A stretch of 32,993 nt of DNA from NCBI GenBank assembly GCA_019745195.1, contig JAIETL010000075.1:1-32993 (forward strand), written 5' to 3'. Source of the DNA: Beijerinckiaceae bacterium (GTDB taxonomy: Bacteria; Pseudomonadota; Alphaproteobacteria; Rhizobiales; Beijerinckiaceae). Below are positions 19,211 to 26,106 of the stretch, piece after piece. The notes below the pieces were generated by a model. The model was given only the letters and a program-made list of their open reading frames with translations. It made no database searches and was not told where the DNA came from. The translations under genes and the position numbers were made by a program. How positions within the stretch are numbered: position 1 is the stretch's first letter; each line of letters opens with the position of its first letter.

Positions 19211-19851
19211 GCTGCCCTCATCTTCATGGCTTCACCGCGCAGGTAGGTTGTGAAGTCGTTGAACGCCGGCGCGAACGTCGGATCGATGTTCGGAAGCTTG
19301 ACCTCGCGGACGTAGCTGCCGTTGAAACCATCGGGATGATGGCCGTCGAAGATGCGCGCCTCGACAGGTTCGATCGGGCGCAGCTCGTCATCGGTGACGC
19401 CGTCCGGATCGGCGCCATTGCGCGCCTGATTCCACTCGCGCACGCGCAGGTCGGCATCGCGCGCTGCGCCGAGCACGGTGACAAGCTCGCGCGCCAGCGC
19501 CGGATAGCGCTCGCGCAGGGCCTGCGCAGCCTGTTCGGCTTCGCGATTGACCTTGCGCCGCTCGGCGCGGAAGGCGGTCAGGGCCTCGGCCCGCTCGGCT
19601 TCCGTGATCCGGCGCTGGATTTCCTTGCTAGCGGCATGGCCGCGATCGAGGTCGCGCTTCGCCTGTGCGAGGCGGGCCTCGATCGCGGTGATCTGGTCGT
19701 CCGTGGCTTCGACCAGGGCGCGGCTGCGTTCCTGCTCGATTTCGGTGACGGCACGCGTGAGCGCGTCGAGATCAATTTCGGCGTGCGCGCTGCGCAAGGC
19801 CGTGGCGTTGGCGTCGGGCTTGCGGAGCATCTTGCGGATGGCGTCGAGCAT
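19207..19851 (-). CDS. Coiled-coil protein of the mobile-element operon
   Basis: This 214-aa protein is dominated by a long charged helix from about residue 25 to 130 (repeats such as ARLAQAKRDLDRG, AERAEALTAFRAERR), predicting a coiled coil. The C-terminal third contains DGHHPDGFNGSYVREVKLPN and ends in a compact segment. No enzymatic motif is visible. The start at 19851 is 14 bp after the AlpA-like gene and the stop overlaps the next gene by ATGA. Its place in the operon suggests a structural or DNA-handling role. No family is recognised. Confidence 0.6.
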   Translation of the reverse strand: MLDAIRKMLRKPDANATALRSAHAEIDLDALTRAVTEIEQERSRALVEATDDQITAIEARLAQAKRDLDRGHAASKEIQRRITEAERAEALTAFRAERRKVNREAEQAAQALRERYPALARELVTVLGAARDADLRVREWNQARNGADPDGVTDDELRPIEPVEARIFDGHHPDGFNGSYVREVKLPNIDPTFAPAFNDFTTYLRGEAMKMRAA

Positions 19852-19865
19852 CGGTCCAGCCCCCC

Positions 19866-20093
19866 TCAGCGCGCGCCGGCGGTCGAAGCCGCCTGCGTGG
19901 TTTCGGAAGTGCTCGCCACGGCGCGGGAGGCCGTCCAGGCGTCGATCTGGTCGCGATCGTAACGCACGGCGCGGCCGAGCTTCAGGAAGCGCGGGCCGCC
20001 GCCCGAGACGCGCCAGGCCTGCAGCGTGCGGGCGGAGATCGCCAGCATGGCGGCGGCCTCCTTTTCGGTCATGATGGTCTGCGTATTCGGCAT
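19866..20093 (-). CDS. AlpA/excisionase-type HTH regulator
   Basis: This 75-aa protein is a winged-helix HTH_17 protein of the excisionase/AlpA type: MTEKEAAAMLAISARTLQAWR, then GPRFLKLGRAVRYDRDQIDAW. Such proteins bind DNA as excisionases or transcription activators, and AlpA is the switch of Gram-negative phage satellites. The start at 20093 is preceded by AGGAGA at the right spacing. It is the first gene of the leftward operon running to 15828 and probably controls it. The 168-bp gap upstream holds an inverted repeat that may be its target. Confidence 0.85.
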   Translation of the reverse strand: MPNTQTIMTEKEAAAMLAISARTLQAWRVSGGGPRFLKLGRAVRYDRDQIDAWTASRAVASTSETTQAASTAGAR

Positions 20094-20181
20094 CTTCGTC
20101 TCTCCTGGTTGAGCGCCGCAGCGCTGCGATTTGCCAGGGGACACTGCCGGTTTCGATGTCGGCCGGAGAGACGCCAAACCA

Positions 20182-20228
20182 TTTGCTGGGGGGCAGCAAA
20201 CGACAGGAGATGCCACGGACATTTGCTG
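20182..20228. promoter_or_regulatory. TTTGCTG inverted repeat upstream of the AlpA-like gene
   Basis: TTTGCTG (20182-20188) and CAGCAAA (20194-20200) form a perfect inverted repeat with a GGGGG spacer. A third copy, TTTGCTG, lies at 20222-20228. The site lies in the only sizeable gap in front of the AlpA-like operon (20094-20261), so it is either an operator or a hairpin ending the 20262 transcript. No T-run follows. Confidence 0.4.
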
Positions 20229-20261
20229 CGCTCATCGCGGAAAAGGGCTTTCGAGCGGTTG

Positions 20262-20906
20262 TCACCGAGCTGCGGCTGCCGCTCCGAAGATGGCCTCGAG
20301 CTGCGGGTTCGAGAGGCCGTGCAAGCGCAGCATTTCCAGGACGAAGGCGTTCTTCGTCGCGACCTCGGCCATGCTCGTGGGCTGGAAAGCGAAGACCGCC
20401 TTTCTGATCGCGAACATCTGCTCGGCCGCGTGGTCCGCCAGCGCCTCGGCGGCGGTGATGCCGGCGCTTTGCTCGAGGGCCGCGCGAAGGTCCCACTGCG
20501 CCTGCAGATCGGCCATCAGCCGGTCGCGTTGCGCCTCCTGTTCGGCGACGTAGCCCGCCTGCGCCGTACATGTGAGCCAGCCCTCGATGCTGACCGCAAA
20601 ATGCCGCTCGACCTCGTACGGATAAGAGAAGCACCAGGATTCGAAGGTGACGGTGCCCGTCTCGGGATCGCGCCGGCGGCGCCTGCCGCAGCGCACCTCG
20701 ACATCGGGCAGCACCACCGTCCCCTGCAGCCGCTCGACCTCGGCATCGGCAGCGCTCAGGGCTTCGACCGCGAGGCGGTAATCCGCGACCAACTCGTCGA
20801 GCACCGACGTGTCCGCTGCTATGGCAACGGCTGCCGCCGGCAGCGTGAGGGCGGCGGTCGTACCGGCCAGGACGGCGCGGCGGGAGAGAATGGGGAGCGT
20901 GCTCAT
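20262..20906 (-). CDS. Tat-signal protein of unknown function
   Basis: This 214-aa protein starts with a twin-arginine signal (LSRRAVLAG, followed by an alanine/leucine-rich core ending near AIAAD, residue about 31), so it should be exported folded by the Tat pathway or anchored outside. The mature part is helical (LDELVADYRLAVEALSAADAEVERLQG) and then has an aromatic central region with two cysteines in ESWCFSYPYEVERHF and LTCTA. No enzyme motif is recognised. The start overlaps the stop of the upstream acidic protein by ATGA. Tat signals can mark a bona fide secreted protein or, in mobile elements, a conserved accessory gene; the function is unknown. Confidence 0.65.
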   Translation of the reverse strand: MSTLPILSRRAVLAGTTAALTLPAAAVAIAADTSVLDELVADYRLAVEALSAADAEVERLQGTVVLPDVEVRCGRRRRRDPETGTVTFESWCFSYPYEVERHFAVSIEGWLTCTAQAGYVAEQEAQRDRLMADLQAQWDLRAALEQSAGITAAEALADHAAEQMFAIRKAVFAFQPTSMAEVATKNAFVLEMLRLHGLSNPQLEAIFGAAAAAR

Positions 20907-21394
20907 CCGAAGACCTCCTGGCGGTAACGGTCGGTTGCGTTGATGTTGCCGGTCAGGGATTCACCGACCGACCAGCCAATGCTGTGCTCGTTGTCGGGAT
21001 CGTTCCCCTCGGCGTCGTGGCCGTCTTCCTCGTCGTCACCGCGCGGATCAGCGGGAAAGCCTTTGCCGAACGTCTCGCGAGCGGTCGGCTCGTGATCCTC
21101 GGTATCCAGGCCGCATGGTCTGATGTGCCCGCTCTCAGATTCGCTTTCGCTCCAGCCGATCGTCGGCTCTTCGTCTGCGTCCGGTTCGCAGCCGTCATGC
21201 TCGTCTTCGGCGTCAAGCGCAGCATTGCCCTCAACGGATCCAAGCGAGGGCTCGAGGTCGGGATCGCCGTCGATCGCATCGAGAGCGGCGATAAGCCGTT
21301 CGATCGCGTTTTCCATGCGGCGACGCATTCCGGCACGGACGGCGGTGCGGATGGGCAAGCCGATGGCGGCTGCCCGAATGACTACATTCGGCAT
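20903..21394 (-). CDS. Acidic repeat protein of mobile elements
   Basis: This 163-aa protein begins with a short basic region (residues about 1-35) and then becomes highly acidic. It contains three imperfect repeats of a short motif: EPSLGSVEG, EPTIGWSESES and HSIGWSVGES, separated by D/E-rich linkers. I recognise the type as a recurrent small protein in Rhizobiales prophages and integrative elements, with no assigned function. The start at 21394 has an AAGGAA motif 8 bases upstream; a start at the later internal MENAIERLIAALD is also plausible. It leads the two-gene leftward unit with the Tat protein and is divergent from the XRE repressor. Confidence 0.65.
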   Translation of the reverse strand: MPNVVIRAAAIGLPIRTAVRAGMRRRMENAIERLIAALDAIDGDPDLEPSLGSVEGNAALDAEDEHDGCEPDADEEPTIGWSESESESGHIRPCGLDTEDHEPTARETFGKGFPADPRGDDEEDGHDAEGNDPDNEHSIGWSVGESLTGNINATDRYRQEVFG

Positions 21395-21406
21395 GGCGGT
21401 TATTCC

Positions 21407-21485
21407 TTGAGCGGAAAAGATCAACGTGATAGGTTTCGCTCAACGCGGCTTTTATGTCAAGCGAATGCGATCATTATGAGCGAAA
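21407..21485. promoter_or_regulatory. Divergent promoter region with three TGAGCGAAA-like operator motifs
   Basis: TTGAGCGGAAA (21407-21417), its near inverse TTTCGCTCAA (21434-21443) and ATGAGCGAAA (21476-21485) lie between the divergent acidic-protein and XRE genes. The last copy overlaps the XRE start codon. Repeated inverted motifs at a divergent repressor promoter are typical operators, so the XRE protein probably binds here and controls itself and the leftward gene. Confidence 0.55.
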
Positions 21486-21736
21486 GCAATCAAATATCTG
21501 GACGCCAAATCGCTGCCGCGCGGGCATTGATCGGCATGAGCCAAGCCGAATTGGCCACGCAATCGAGCATCTCGGTACCAACTCTGCGACGGATGGAAGC
21601 CAGCGTTGGTGCTGTGTCCGGGCTGGCGAACAACGTCTCGGCGGTGAGGTCTGCCCTCGAAGCAGCCGGTGCAATTTTCGTCGCCGAGAATGGCGAGGGG
21701 CCCGGCGTCCGGCTGCGGAAGAACTCCGATGGATGA
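21476..21736 (+). CDS. XRE-family HTH repressor
   Basis: This 86-aa protein is a Cro/CI-type helix-turn-helix regulator: QIAAARALIGMSQAELATQSSISVPTLRRME spans the five-helix domain at residues about 10-41, and the C-terminal RSALEAAGAIFVAENGEGPGVRL is the ending I associate with small rhizobial repressors of this class. It is divergent from the acidic-protein operon. The start ATG at 21476 lies within an operator-like motif, consistent with autorepression. The next gene starts 8 bases before its stop, so the two are translationally coupled. Confidence 0.88.
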   Translation: MSESNQISGRQIAAARALIGMSQAELATQSSISVPTLRRMEASVGAVSGLANNVSAVRSALEAAGAIFVAENGEGPGVRLRKNSDG

Positions 21737-22979
21737 CGCCTCGTTAGCGGCGCTCATCGCCCCTTGGTCACTGGCTGGCGCACTCCGCCGCCTGCTGCCG
21801 CGTGAGCATGAAGCTCTCAGCTTGGCCCGCGATAGGGCCGCTTCAGCAAGTGCGAGCCATGCCCGCTCACCGGGCTGGCTCGAGGGCGGTCGCGCCGCGT
21901 TGGAAGCACGCGAATGGTCGCGCGACAGCGTCCACGCTGCGGCGGAAGCTGAAGCGAGCGCAGCGGCCGATCGCATCGCCGCGCTGCGCGCTCTCATCGC
22001 GGGCAACAGCATCGTCGTGTTTGGGCGGCGCGGCAGCCTCGACGCGCCGCTGACCGCCGTTGCACAGGATCAGGCGCGCGATTTCCACTCAGTCGATGTT
22101 GCCTCGTCGACAATGGTGCTCGCCGATGGTCAGACCCGGATTTACAGTACCCATCTGTTGCCACCCTTGGCGGCGCCGGGTTTCGAGGGCCGTATGGCGG
22201 GGTCCGTGATCGACATTGTCGACCGGCACGTCTGGCTCGACCCAGAGATTGTCGCCCTATTGGGTGAAGCGCCCGCGCGCAATCTTGCCGATGCGGTCGC
22301 GACTCTAGGCGATGGCAGGGCCCGTCTGTCGCTCGGCTTCAAGCGTCATGTGATCATCAACAAGCTGAACGACTGGGGCGTTCTCGCCGGGCTCGGCATC
22401 GAAAGCGAATTCCAGTCCCAGGTCGCCGCCGTCGCTGCCGATCGTCTTCTTCGCCTGTTCGATGGGATACGAGGTGGTAGCCTGCGCCTCATGGCCGAAA
22501 CCGGTGGCGAAACCATTCTGTTGACGCCGGATTTTTGGCAGAAGGCGCCGCTCGCGCTCTGCGTCGTCGCGGGCGCCTTTTATCCGGCCGGCGAGAGCGA
22601 TAAGGCAACTTTCGTCGATGTCAGTGTTGTCGCTGATACGTTCGCGTTTGGGCCGCCTCATCTGGATGACCCGGGCGGCGAGAGTACTGCGAAAAAGCCG
22701 GGCCACCCGGTGTCCCGTCACCTCGACGCGGCCGTCGATCGCGCATTGATGGAAGCGGCCGACGGGCTTCCAGGCCGCGGGGGGCTTTTCGGAAGCCTAG
22801 CCGATTTCCACCGACAGATCGCACGGCACGCGGCTGAGGTAGACATCCCGTTGAGGAATGGGGGGCAAGATTACGAGCGGGCCGCCGCAGCCTATCTTAA
22901 AAGGCACTTTCCGCTGCTGCGCACCTGCTTTCTGCCTGAAGCTGACAGGCTCGATGCGCGGAAGAAGCTCGGCTTATAG
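21729..22979 (+). CDS. Unknown 416-aa protein coupled to the XRE repressor
   Basis: I recognise no family. The start at 21729 overlaps the repressor gene by 8 bases and has a GGAAGA motif in front. The N-terminal about 110 residues are alanine-rich and helical (coiled-coil-like: EAEASAAADRIAALRALIAG). From about 115 on the sequence is mixed alpha/beta with FFLPDFW-like and SVVADTFAFGPPH segments, and the end is basic (RLDARKKLGL). There is no signal peptide or clear membrane segment. Because it is coupled to a repressor next to phage-type genes it may be a regulator partner, an effector or phage/satellite cargo. It deserves a structure search. Confidence 0.6.
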   Translation: MDDASLAALIAPWSLAGALRRLLPREHEALSLARDRAASASASHARSPGWLEGGRAALEAREWSRDSVHAAAEAEASAAADRIAALRALIAGNSIVVFGRRGSLDAPLTAVAQDQARDFHSVDVASSTMVLADGQTRIYSTHLLPPLAAPGFEGRMAGSVIDIVDRHVWLDPEIVALLGEAPARNLADAVATLGDGRARLSLGFKRHVIINKLNDWGVLAGLGIESEFQSQVAAVAADRLLRLFDGIRGGSLRLMAETGGETILLTPDFWQKAPLALCVVAGAFYPAGESDKATFVDVSVVADTFAFGPPHLDDPGGESTAKKPGHPVSRHLDAAVDRALMEAADGLPGRGGLFGSLADFHRQIARHAAEVDIPLRNGGQDYERAAAAYLKRHFPLLRTCFLPEADRLDARKKLGL

Positions 22980-22988
22980 CCCGACCTC

Positions 22989-23507
22989 TCAGCGCTCCGA
23001 TTTGAGCCGGTCCAGTTTCGCCTGCAGTTCGGCGACCAGGCCGCGTTCCGCTTCGAGGGCGCTCTTGAAATCCGCTGCCAAGCTCATGGCCTCATCGCCG
23101 AGGCCGGCAATCGTCTGCACTGCAGCTGTGCTCTTGGCGAGGATGCGCTCAGCTTCGGCGCGGGGCCATTCGAACGTGTCGCGGAGGCGGGCCAGAATCT
23201 CGGAATTCATGCTGCGCCCGTTGGCGGCTGCCGAATTCCGCAAGGCGTCCCTCATGTCATCCGGAATGCGTAGCAGGAACTGAGCGAGCTCGCGGTTTGG
23301 AGCCGACGTTAGGGCAAGCTCCCTTACGGCCTGTGCGGAGTGCCGGAGGGCTTTGGGGGGCGGCTCACGATGGCGCGCTCTTGCAGCCCGCATCTCTTCG
23401 ACCAACTCCGGCGGCGCCTGAATCTGTTCGATCTTCGGCAGCCATTCCGCTTCATTGGCAGGGGCCGCCTTTGCTGCGTCAGTTCCCGTTTGGTTTTTGC
23501 CTGCCAC
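22989..23507 (-). CDS. Arc-type ribbon-helix-helix regulator
   Basis: This 172-aa protein has a ribbon-helix-helix domain at residues about 76-112: the strand AQFLLRIPDD followed by MRDALRNSAAANGRSMNSEILARLRD, the Arc/MetJ pattern. A C-terminal helix (SALEAERGLVAELQAKLDRLK) probably oligomerises. The start is set at a GTG (23507) because a perfect AGGAGGT ribosome binding site lies just upstream; an ATG at 23540 would overlap the operator. It is divergent from the tail-chaperone gene, with two palindromes between them, so it likely represses the tail genes, itself, or both. Confidence 0.82.
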   Translation of the reverse strand: MAGKNQTGTDAAKAAPANEAEWLPKIEQIQAPPELVEEMRAARARHREPPPKALRHSAQAVRELALTSAPNRELAQFLLRIPDDMRDALRNSAAANGRSMNSEILARLRDTFEWPRAEAERILAKSTAAVQTIAGLGDEAMSLAADFKSALEAERGLVAELQAKLDRLKSER

Positions 23508-23538
23508 GCTGACCTCCTGAAAGACGTTGACGAACGTC

Positions 23539-23569
23539 ATATCGTTTCGATATTATATCGTATCGATAT
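23539..23569. promoter_or_regulatory. Twin-palindrome operator for the Arc-type regulator
   Basis: Two 15-bp palindromes, ATATCG-TTT-CGATAT (23539-23553) and ATATCG-TAT-CGATAT (23555-23569), lie side by side with centres 16 bp apart between divergent genes. Four ATATCG half-sites alternate in orientation. Ribbon-helix-helix proteins bind such arrays as dimers of dimers. The Arc-type gene begins 31 bp away and the tail-chaperone gene 13 bp away. Confidence 0.7.
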
Positions 23570-23582
23570 CATGGAGGTGAAC

Positions 23583-23984
23583 ATGTCGCAAGTATCAACC
23601 CCCCGCCGCGAGACGCAGCCTGATGGCAGCGTCCGCATCTGGTTCGCCGCGCCGATCCTGCACCATGCCGAGCCGAAAGGGTTCGTCACGCTGCGCGAGC
23701 CGATGGCGCTGGAGAGCTGGCAGATCGGCGATCCGGTCTCGTACATTTACGACGATCGGGGATATGGCACGCCCTATGTCGACCGCGAGCGGTTGCTGCA
23801 GTGGATCAGGCTGCTCATCGTTGACCACGACGCCGACATCCTCGGCCGCGAGCGCGACCTGGCGCTGAGCTTCCTGATCGAGGAGACCGTGCTTGGTTTT
23901 TTTCGGCAGGGCCGGACGCGGTTGAGGCCGCCATCCGAAGGCTCGCCCGCTCAGGAATCAGCCCTTCCGAGGTCGAACGCATGA
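23583..23984 (+). CDS. Tail assembly chaperone, zero-frame product (gpG-like)
   Basis: This 133-aa frame-0 product is the short form of a tail assembly chaperone, the protein that coats the tape measure protein before tail tube assembly. Context and the GFVTLREPMALESWQIGDP stretch (resembling Mu gp41/tail-chaperone proteins) support this; no domain was aligned. The start at 23583 follows a GGAGGTG motif. The last 26 residues after the T7 run are arginine/proline/serine-rich and look non-conserved, as expected for a frame that exists only because translation fails to shift. Confidence 0.65.
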   Translation: MSQVSTPRRETQPDGSVRIWFAAPILHHAEPKGFVTLREPMALESWQIGDPVSYIYDDRGYGTPYVDRERLLQWIRLLIVDHDADILGRERDLALSFLIEETVLGFFRQGRTRLRPPSEGSPAQESALPRSNA

Positions 23985-24025
23985 GCCTGAGCCGGTTGCA
24001 GATCTGGTCCAGCATGATGGAGTGA
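23583..24025 (+). CDS. Tail assembly chaperone fusion by -1 frameshift (gpGT-like)
   Basis: A shift to the -1 frame at the T-TTT-TTT run (23897-23903) continues the protein for 40 residues (SAGPDAVEAAIRRLARSGIS..., ending WSSMME) to a stop at 24023-24025, only 3 bases before the tape measure ATG. The total is 147 aa. The extension looks like true coding sequence: amphipathic helical and unlike the zero-frame tail. Tailed phages almost universally express a tail chaperone fusion by programmed -1 frameshifting just upstream of the tape measure gene. An alternative is that the T-run is a chance indel in a formerly single 147-aa gene. Confidence 0.7.
23897..23903 (+). promoter_or_regulatory. Slippery heptamer T-TTT-TTT for -1 frameshifting
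   Basis: In the zero frame the codons are GGT TTT TTT CGG, so the run is a canonical X-XXY-YYZ slippery heptamer. Directly after it CGGC-agg-GCCG could form a small hairpin. Its place 120 bases before the tape measure gene is where tail-chaperone frameshift sites lie. Confidence 0.65.
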
Positions 24026-24028
24026 GAC

Positions 24029-26044
24029 ATGGCCGCGTCGATCAAAGCCAGGGCCGTCATCACGGCCGACAACAAATTGAAGCCCGGCCTGACTGCGGCC
24101 GCGCAGGAGCTCGACCGCTTCCGCGCGCGGCAGACGCACGCCAACGCCGCCTTCGGCTCGACCGTCTCCCGCGCGCTTGGCGCGGTCGGCGGGGCCTTCG
24201 TCGCGATGGACGGGGCGCGGCGAGCGTTTAGATCGTCGCTCTCGCTGGAGCGGGAAATGTACAATATCCAGCGCGCGACCGACTCCAGCGGCGAGGTTCT
24301 GAAACGGCAGGAGAGCTTCATCCTCGACCTGGCGCGCGCCACGGGCAAGACGAAGGAAGAGCTTGCGCAGCTCTATGCGGCGGCTGGTTTTGCCGGCCGG
24401 CCGGCAAGCGAGCTCGGCCGCTTCACGGACTACGCCGCTAAAGCGACCGTGGCCTGGGGGACGAGCGCACAGGAGACCGGCCAGGCGCTGGCCGAAATCG
24501 GGAACATCTATGGTGCGAACCAGAAGCGCATCGAGGCGATCGGCGACGCCATCAACACGGTCGCGGACGGCTCGGCGTCTTCGGAAAAGGATCTCATCGA
24601 GATCACGCGCCGGGTCGGCGGCGCCGCCAACGGCATCGGAATATCTGCGGAAAACCTGCTCGGATTCGCCGCCGCCCTGAAGGAGGTCGGCGTAGGTACA
24701 GAGGTTGTCGCGACCGGCCTCAACGCAATGATGACGAAGATCTCGGTTCCGGACGACAAGTTCGACAAGGCGCTAAAAACGGTCGGCCTGGTGCCCAAAG
24801 CGTTCCGGGACAGCGTTGACAAGAACGCGACCGGCTCGATCCTGACGCTCCTCGAGGCGCTGAAAAAGCTGGAGGGGACCAAGCGGATCGCTGTTCTCAA
24901 AGACATGTTCGGAATGGAATACGCCGACGATATCTCCCGGCTCGTCGGTTCGCTCGATCGGGTCCAGAAGCTGATCGGCCTAGCCAACGACAAGGCAAAA
25001 TCGCTCGGGTCCGTGCGTGCTGGCTTCGGCCTGGCGCTGGAGAAGGATTTCAACAGAGTCGATCGCGCGACGCAGGCCTTGGACGTGCTGATGGTGCGGC
25101 TCGGAAACCGGATGAAGGAAATCGGCGGCGGCTTCGCGGAGGTGATCAACCAGTCCGTTGATGCGTCGGAACGGGCCGCAGACCGGCTCGACGGCCTGCG
25201 GAAAATCGATGCCGACGCCGAAAAGCGGGCCGGCAAAAAGGACCCGCCGAAGCCGAAACCGGAGGATCCGCGCGCCAAGGACCGGCAGACGCTGGCCGAC
25301 ATCGCCGGGGGCAAGTTCGATGAATCGTCGCTGCCCTACGTCATCGGCCACGCCGAAAACCCCGAGGTGCGAAAGGCTGCGGAGGACAAGTATCGTGAGC
25401 TGCGCTACGCCAAAGTCGACGCCAAGGACATCGCCGACGAGCAGCGCCTGCGGGCCCTGCACAAGGCGCTGACAGGCCGCTCGCCGCTGGCCAATCCGAA
25501 CCGGCTCGACCAGCGCCGCGCGACGGCTGCGCTCGACGCTGCCGAGGCGATCCGCAAGCGCCGGATGGAGCGCGAGTTCGACGACATGGCCGTCGTGCCG
25601 GCGGCGCGCGCCGATGCCGCAAAGAAGCGGACAGGCATCGACAGCCTGCAGCGGCTCGGCAGCTTCGGCGACATGCCGATCGTCATACCGGGGAAGGGCA
25701 AGAACGCGGCGCCGACGACGTTTCAGCCGCCGAAGCTCGACCTGCCGAAACCGGACCTGCGCCCTGGCGCGGGCGACCGCTTTGCGCCGCCGGCGATCGG
25801 CGACCGGACGCGAGAGGCTGCGACCGTCGATTTGACGGCGCAGGGGACCAGCGCAGGCTCTCAGTTCGTCGCCGGGCTCAACGCTGAGCTCGACCGTGGC
25901 ATCGCCGAGGCAGAAGCGAAGATCGGCCGCCTTAAGGCTCTCCTGAGTTTCACGGCGACCCCGACGGTGCGGGTGAACGTGTCGAGCAGCGGCGGCTTGG
26001 GGCATGGCCTGCCGACCGGACAGGGCATGCCGGAGGTGAGGTAG
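24029..26044 (+). CDS. Phage tail tape measure protein
   Basis: This 671-aa protein has the sequence features of TP901-type tape measure proteins: an N-terminal core with FRSSLSLEREMYNIQRATDSSGE and LEEALKKLEGTKRIAVLKDMFG-like helices, DALYAAAGFAGR-like segments (QLYAAAGFAGRPASE), and a long alpha-helical, alanine/glutamate-rich body. It is followed by a proline/lysine-rich disordered part (about 400-420 and 540-600). Tape measure length sets tail length; at roughly 0.15 nm per residue this would give about 100 nm. It begins 3 bases after the chaperone stop, as expected. No structural genes for capsid, portal or tail tube are seen upstream. Confidence 0.85.
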   Translation: MAASIKARAVITADNKLKPGLTAAAQELDRFRARQTHANAAFGSTVSRALGAVGGAFVAMDGARRAFRSSLSLEREMYNIQRATDSSGEVLKRQESFILDLARATGKTKEELAQLYAAAGFAGRPASELGRFTDYAAKATVAWGTSAQETGQALAEIGNIYGANQKRIEAIGDAINTVADGSASSEKDLIEITRRVGGAANGIGISAENLLGFAAALKEVGVGTEVVATGLNAMMTKISVPDDKFDKALKTVGLVPKAFRDSVDKNATGSILTLLEALKKLEGTKRIAVLKDMFGMEYADDISRLVGSLDRVQKLIGLANDKAKSLGSVRAGFGLALEKDFNRVDRATQALDVLMVRLGNRMKEIGGGFAEVINQSVDASERAADRLDGLRKIDADAEKRAGKKDPPKPKPEDPRAKDRQTLADIAGGKFDESSLPYVIGHAENPEVRKAAEDKYRELRYAKVDAKDIADEQRLRALHKALTGRSPLANPNRLDQRRATAALDAAEAIRKRRMEREFDDMAVVPAARADAAKKRTGIDSLQRLGSFGDMPIVIPGKGKNAAPTTFQPPKLDLPKPDLRPGAGDRFAPPAIGDRTREAATVDLTAQGTSAGSQFVAGLNAELDRGIAEAEAKIGRLKALLSFTATPTVRVNVSSSGGLGHGLPTGQGMPEVR

Positions 26045-26106
26045 CGGGCAGAAATTTGGTTGGCGCAACGATCTCCCCGATTGCCGCCAGTGAAAGGAGG
26101 TTCACC

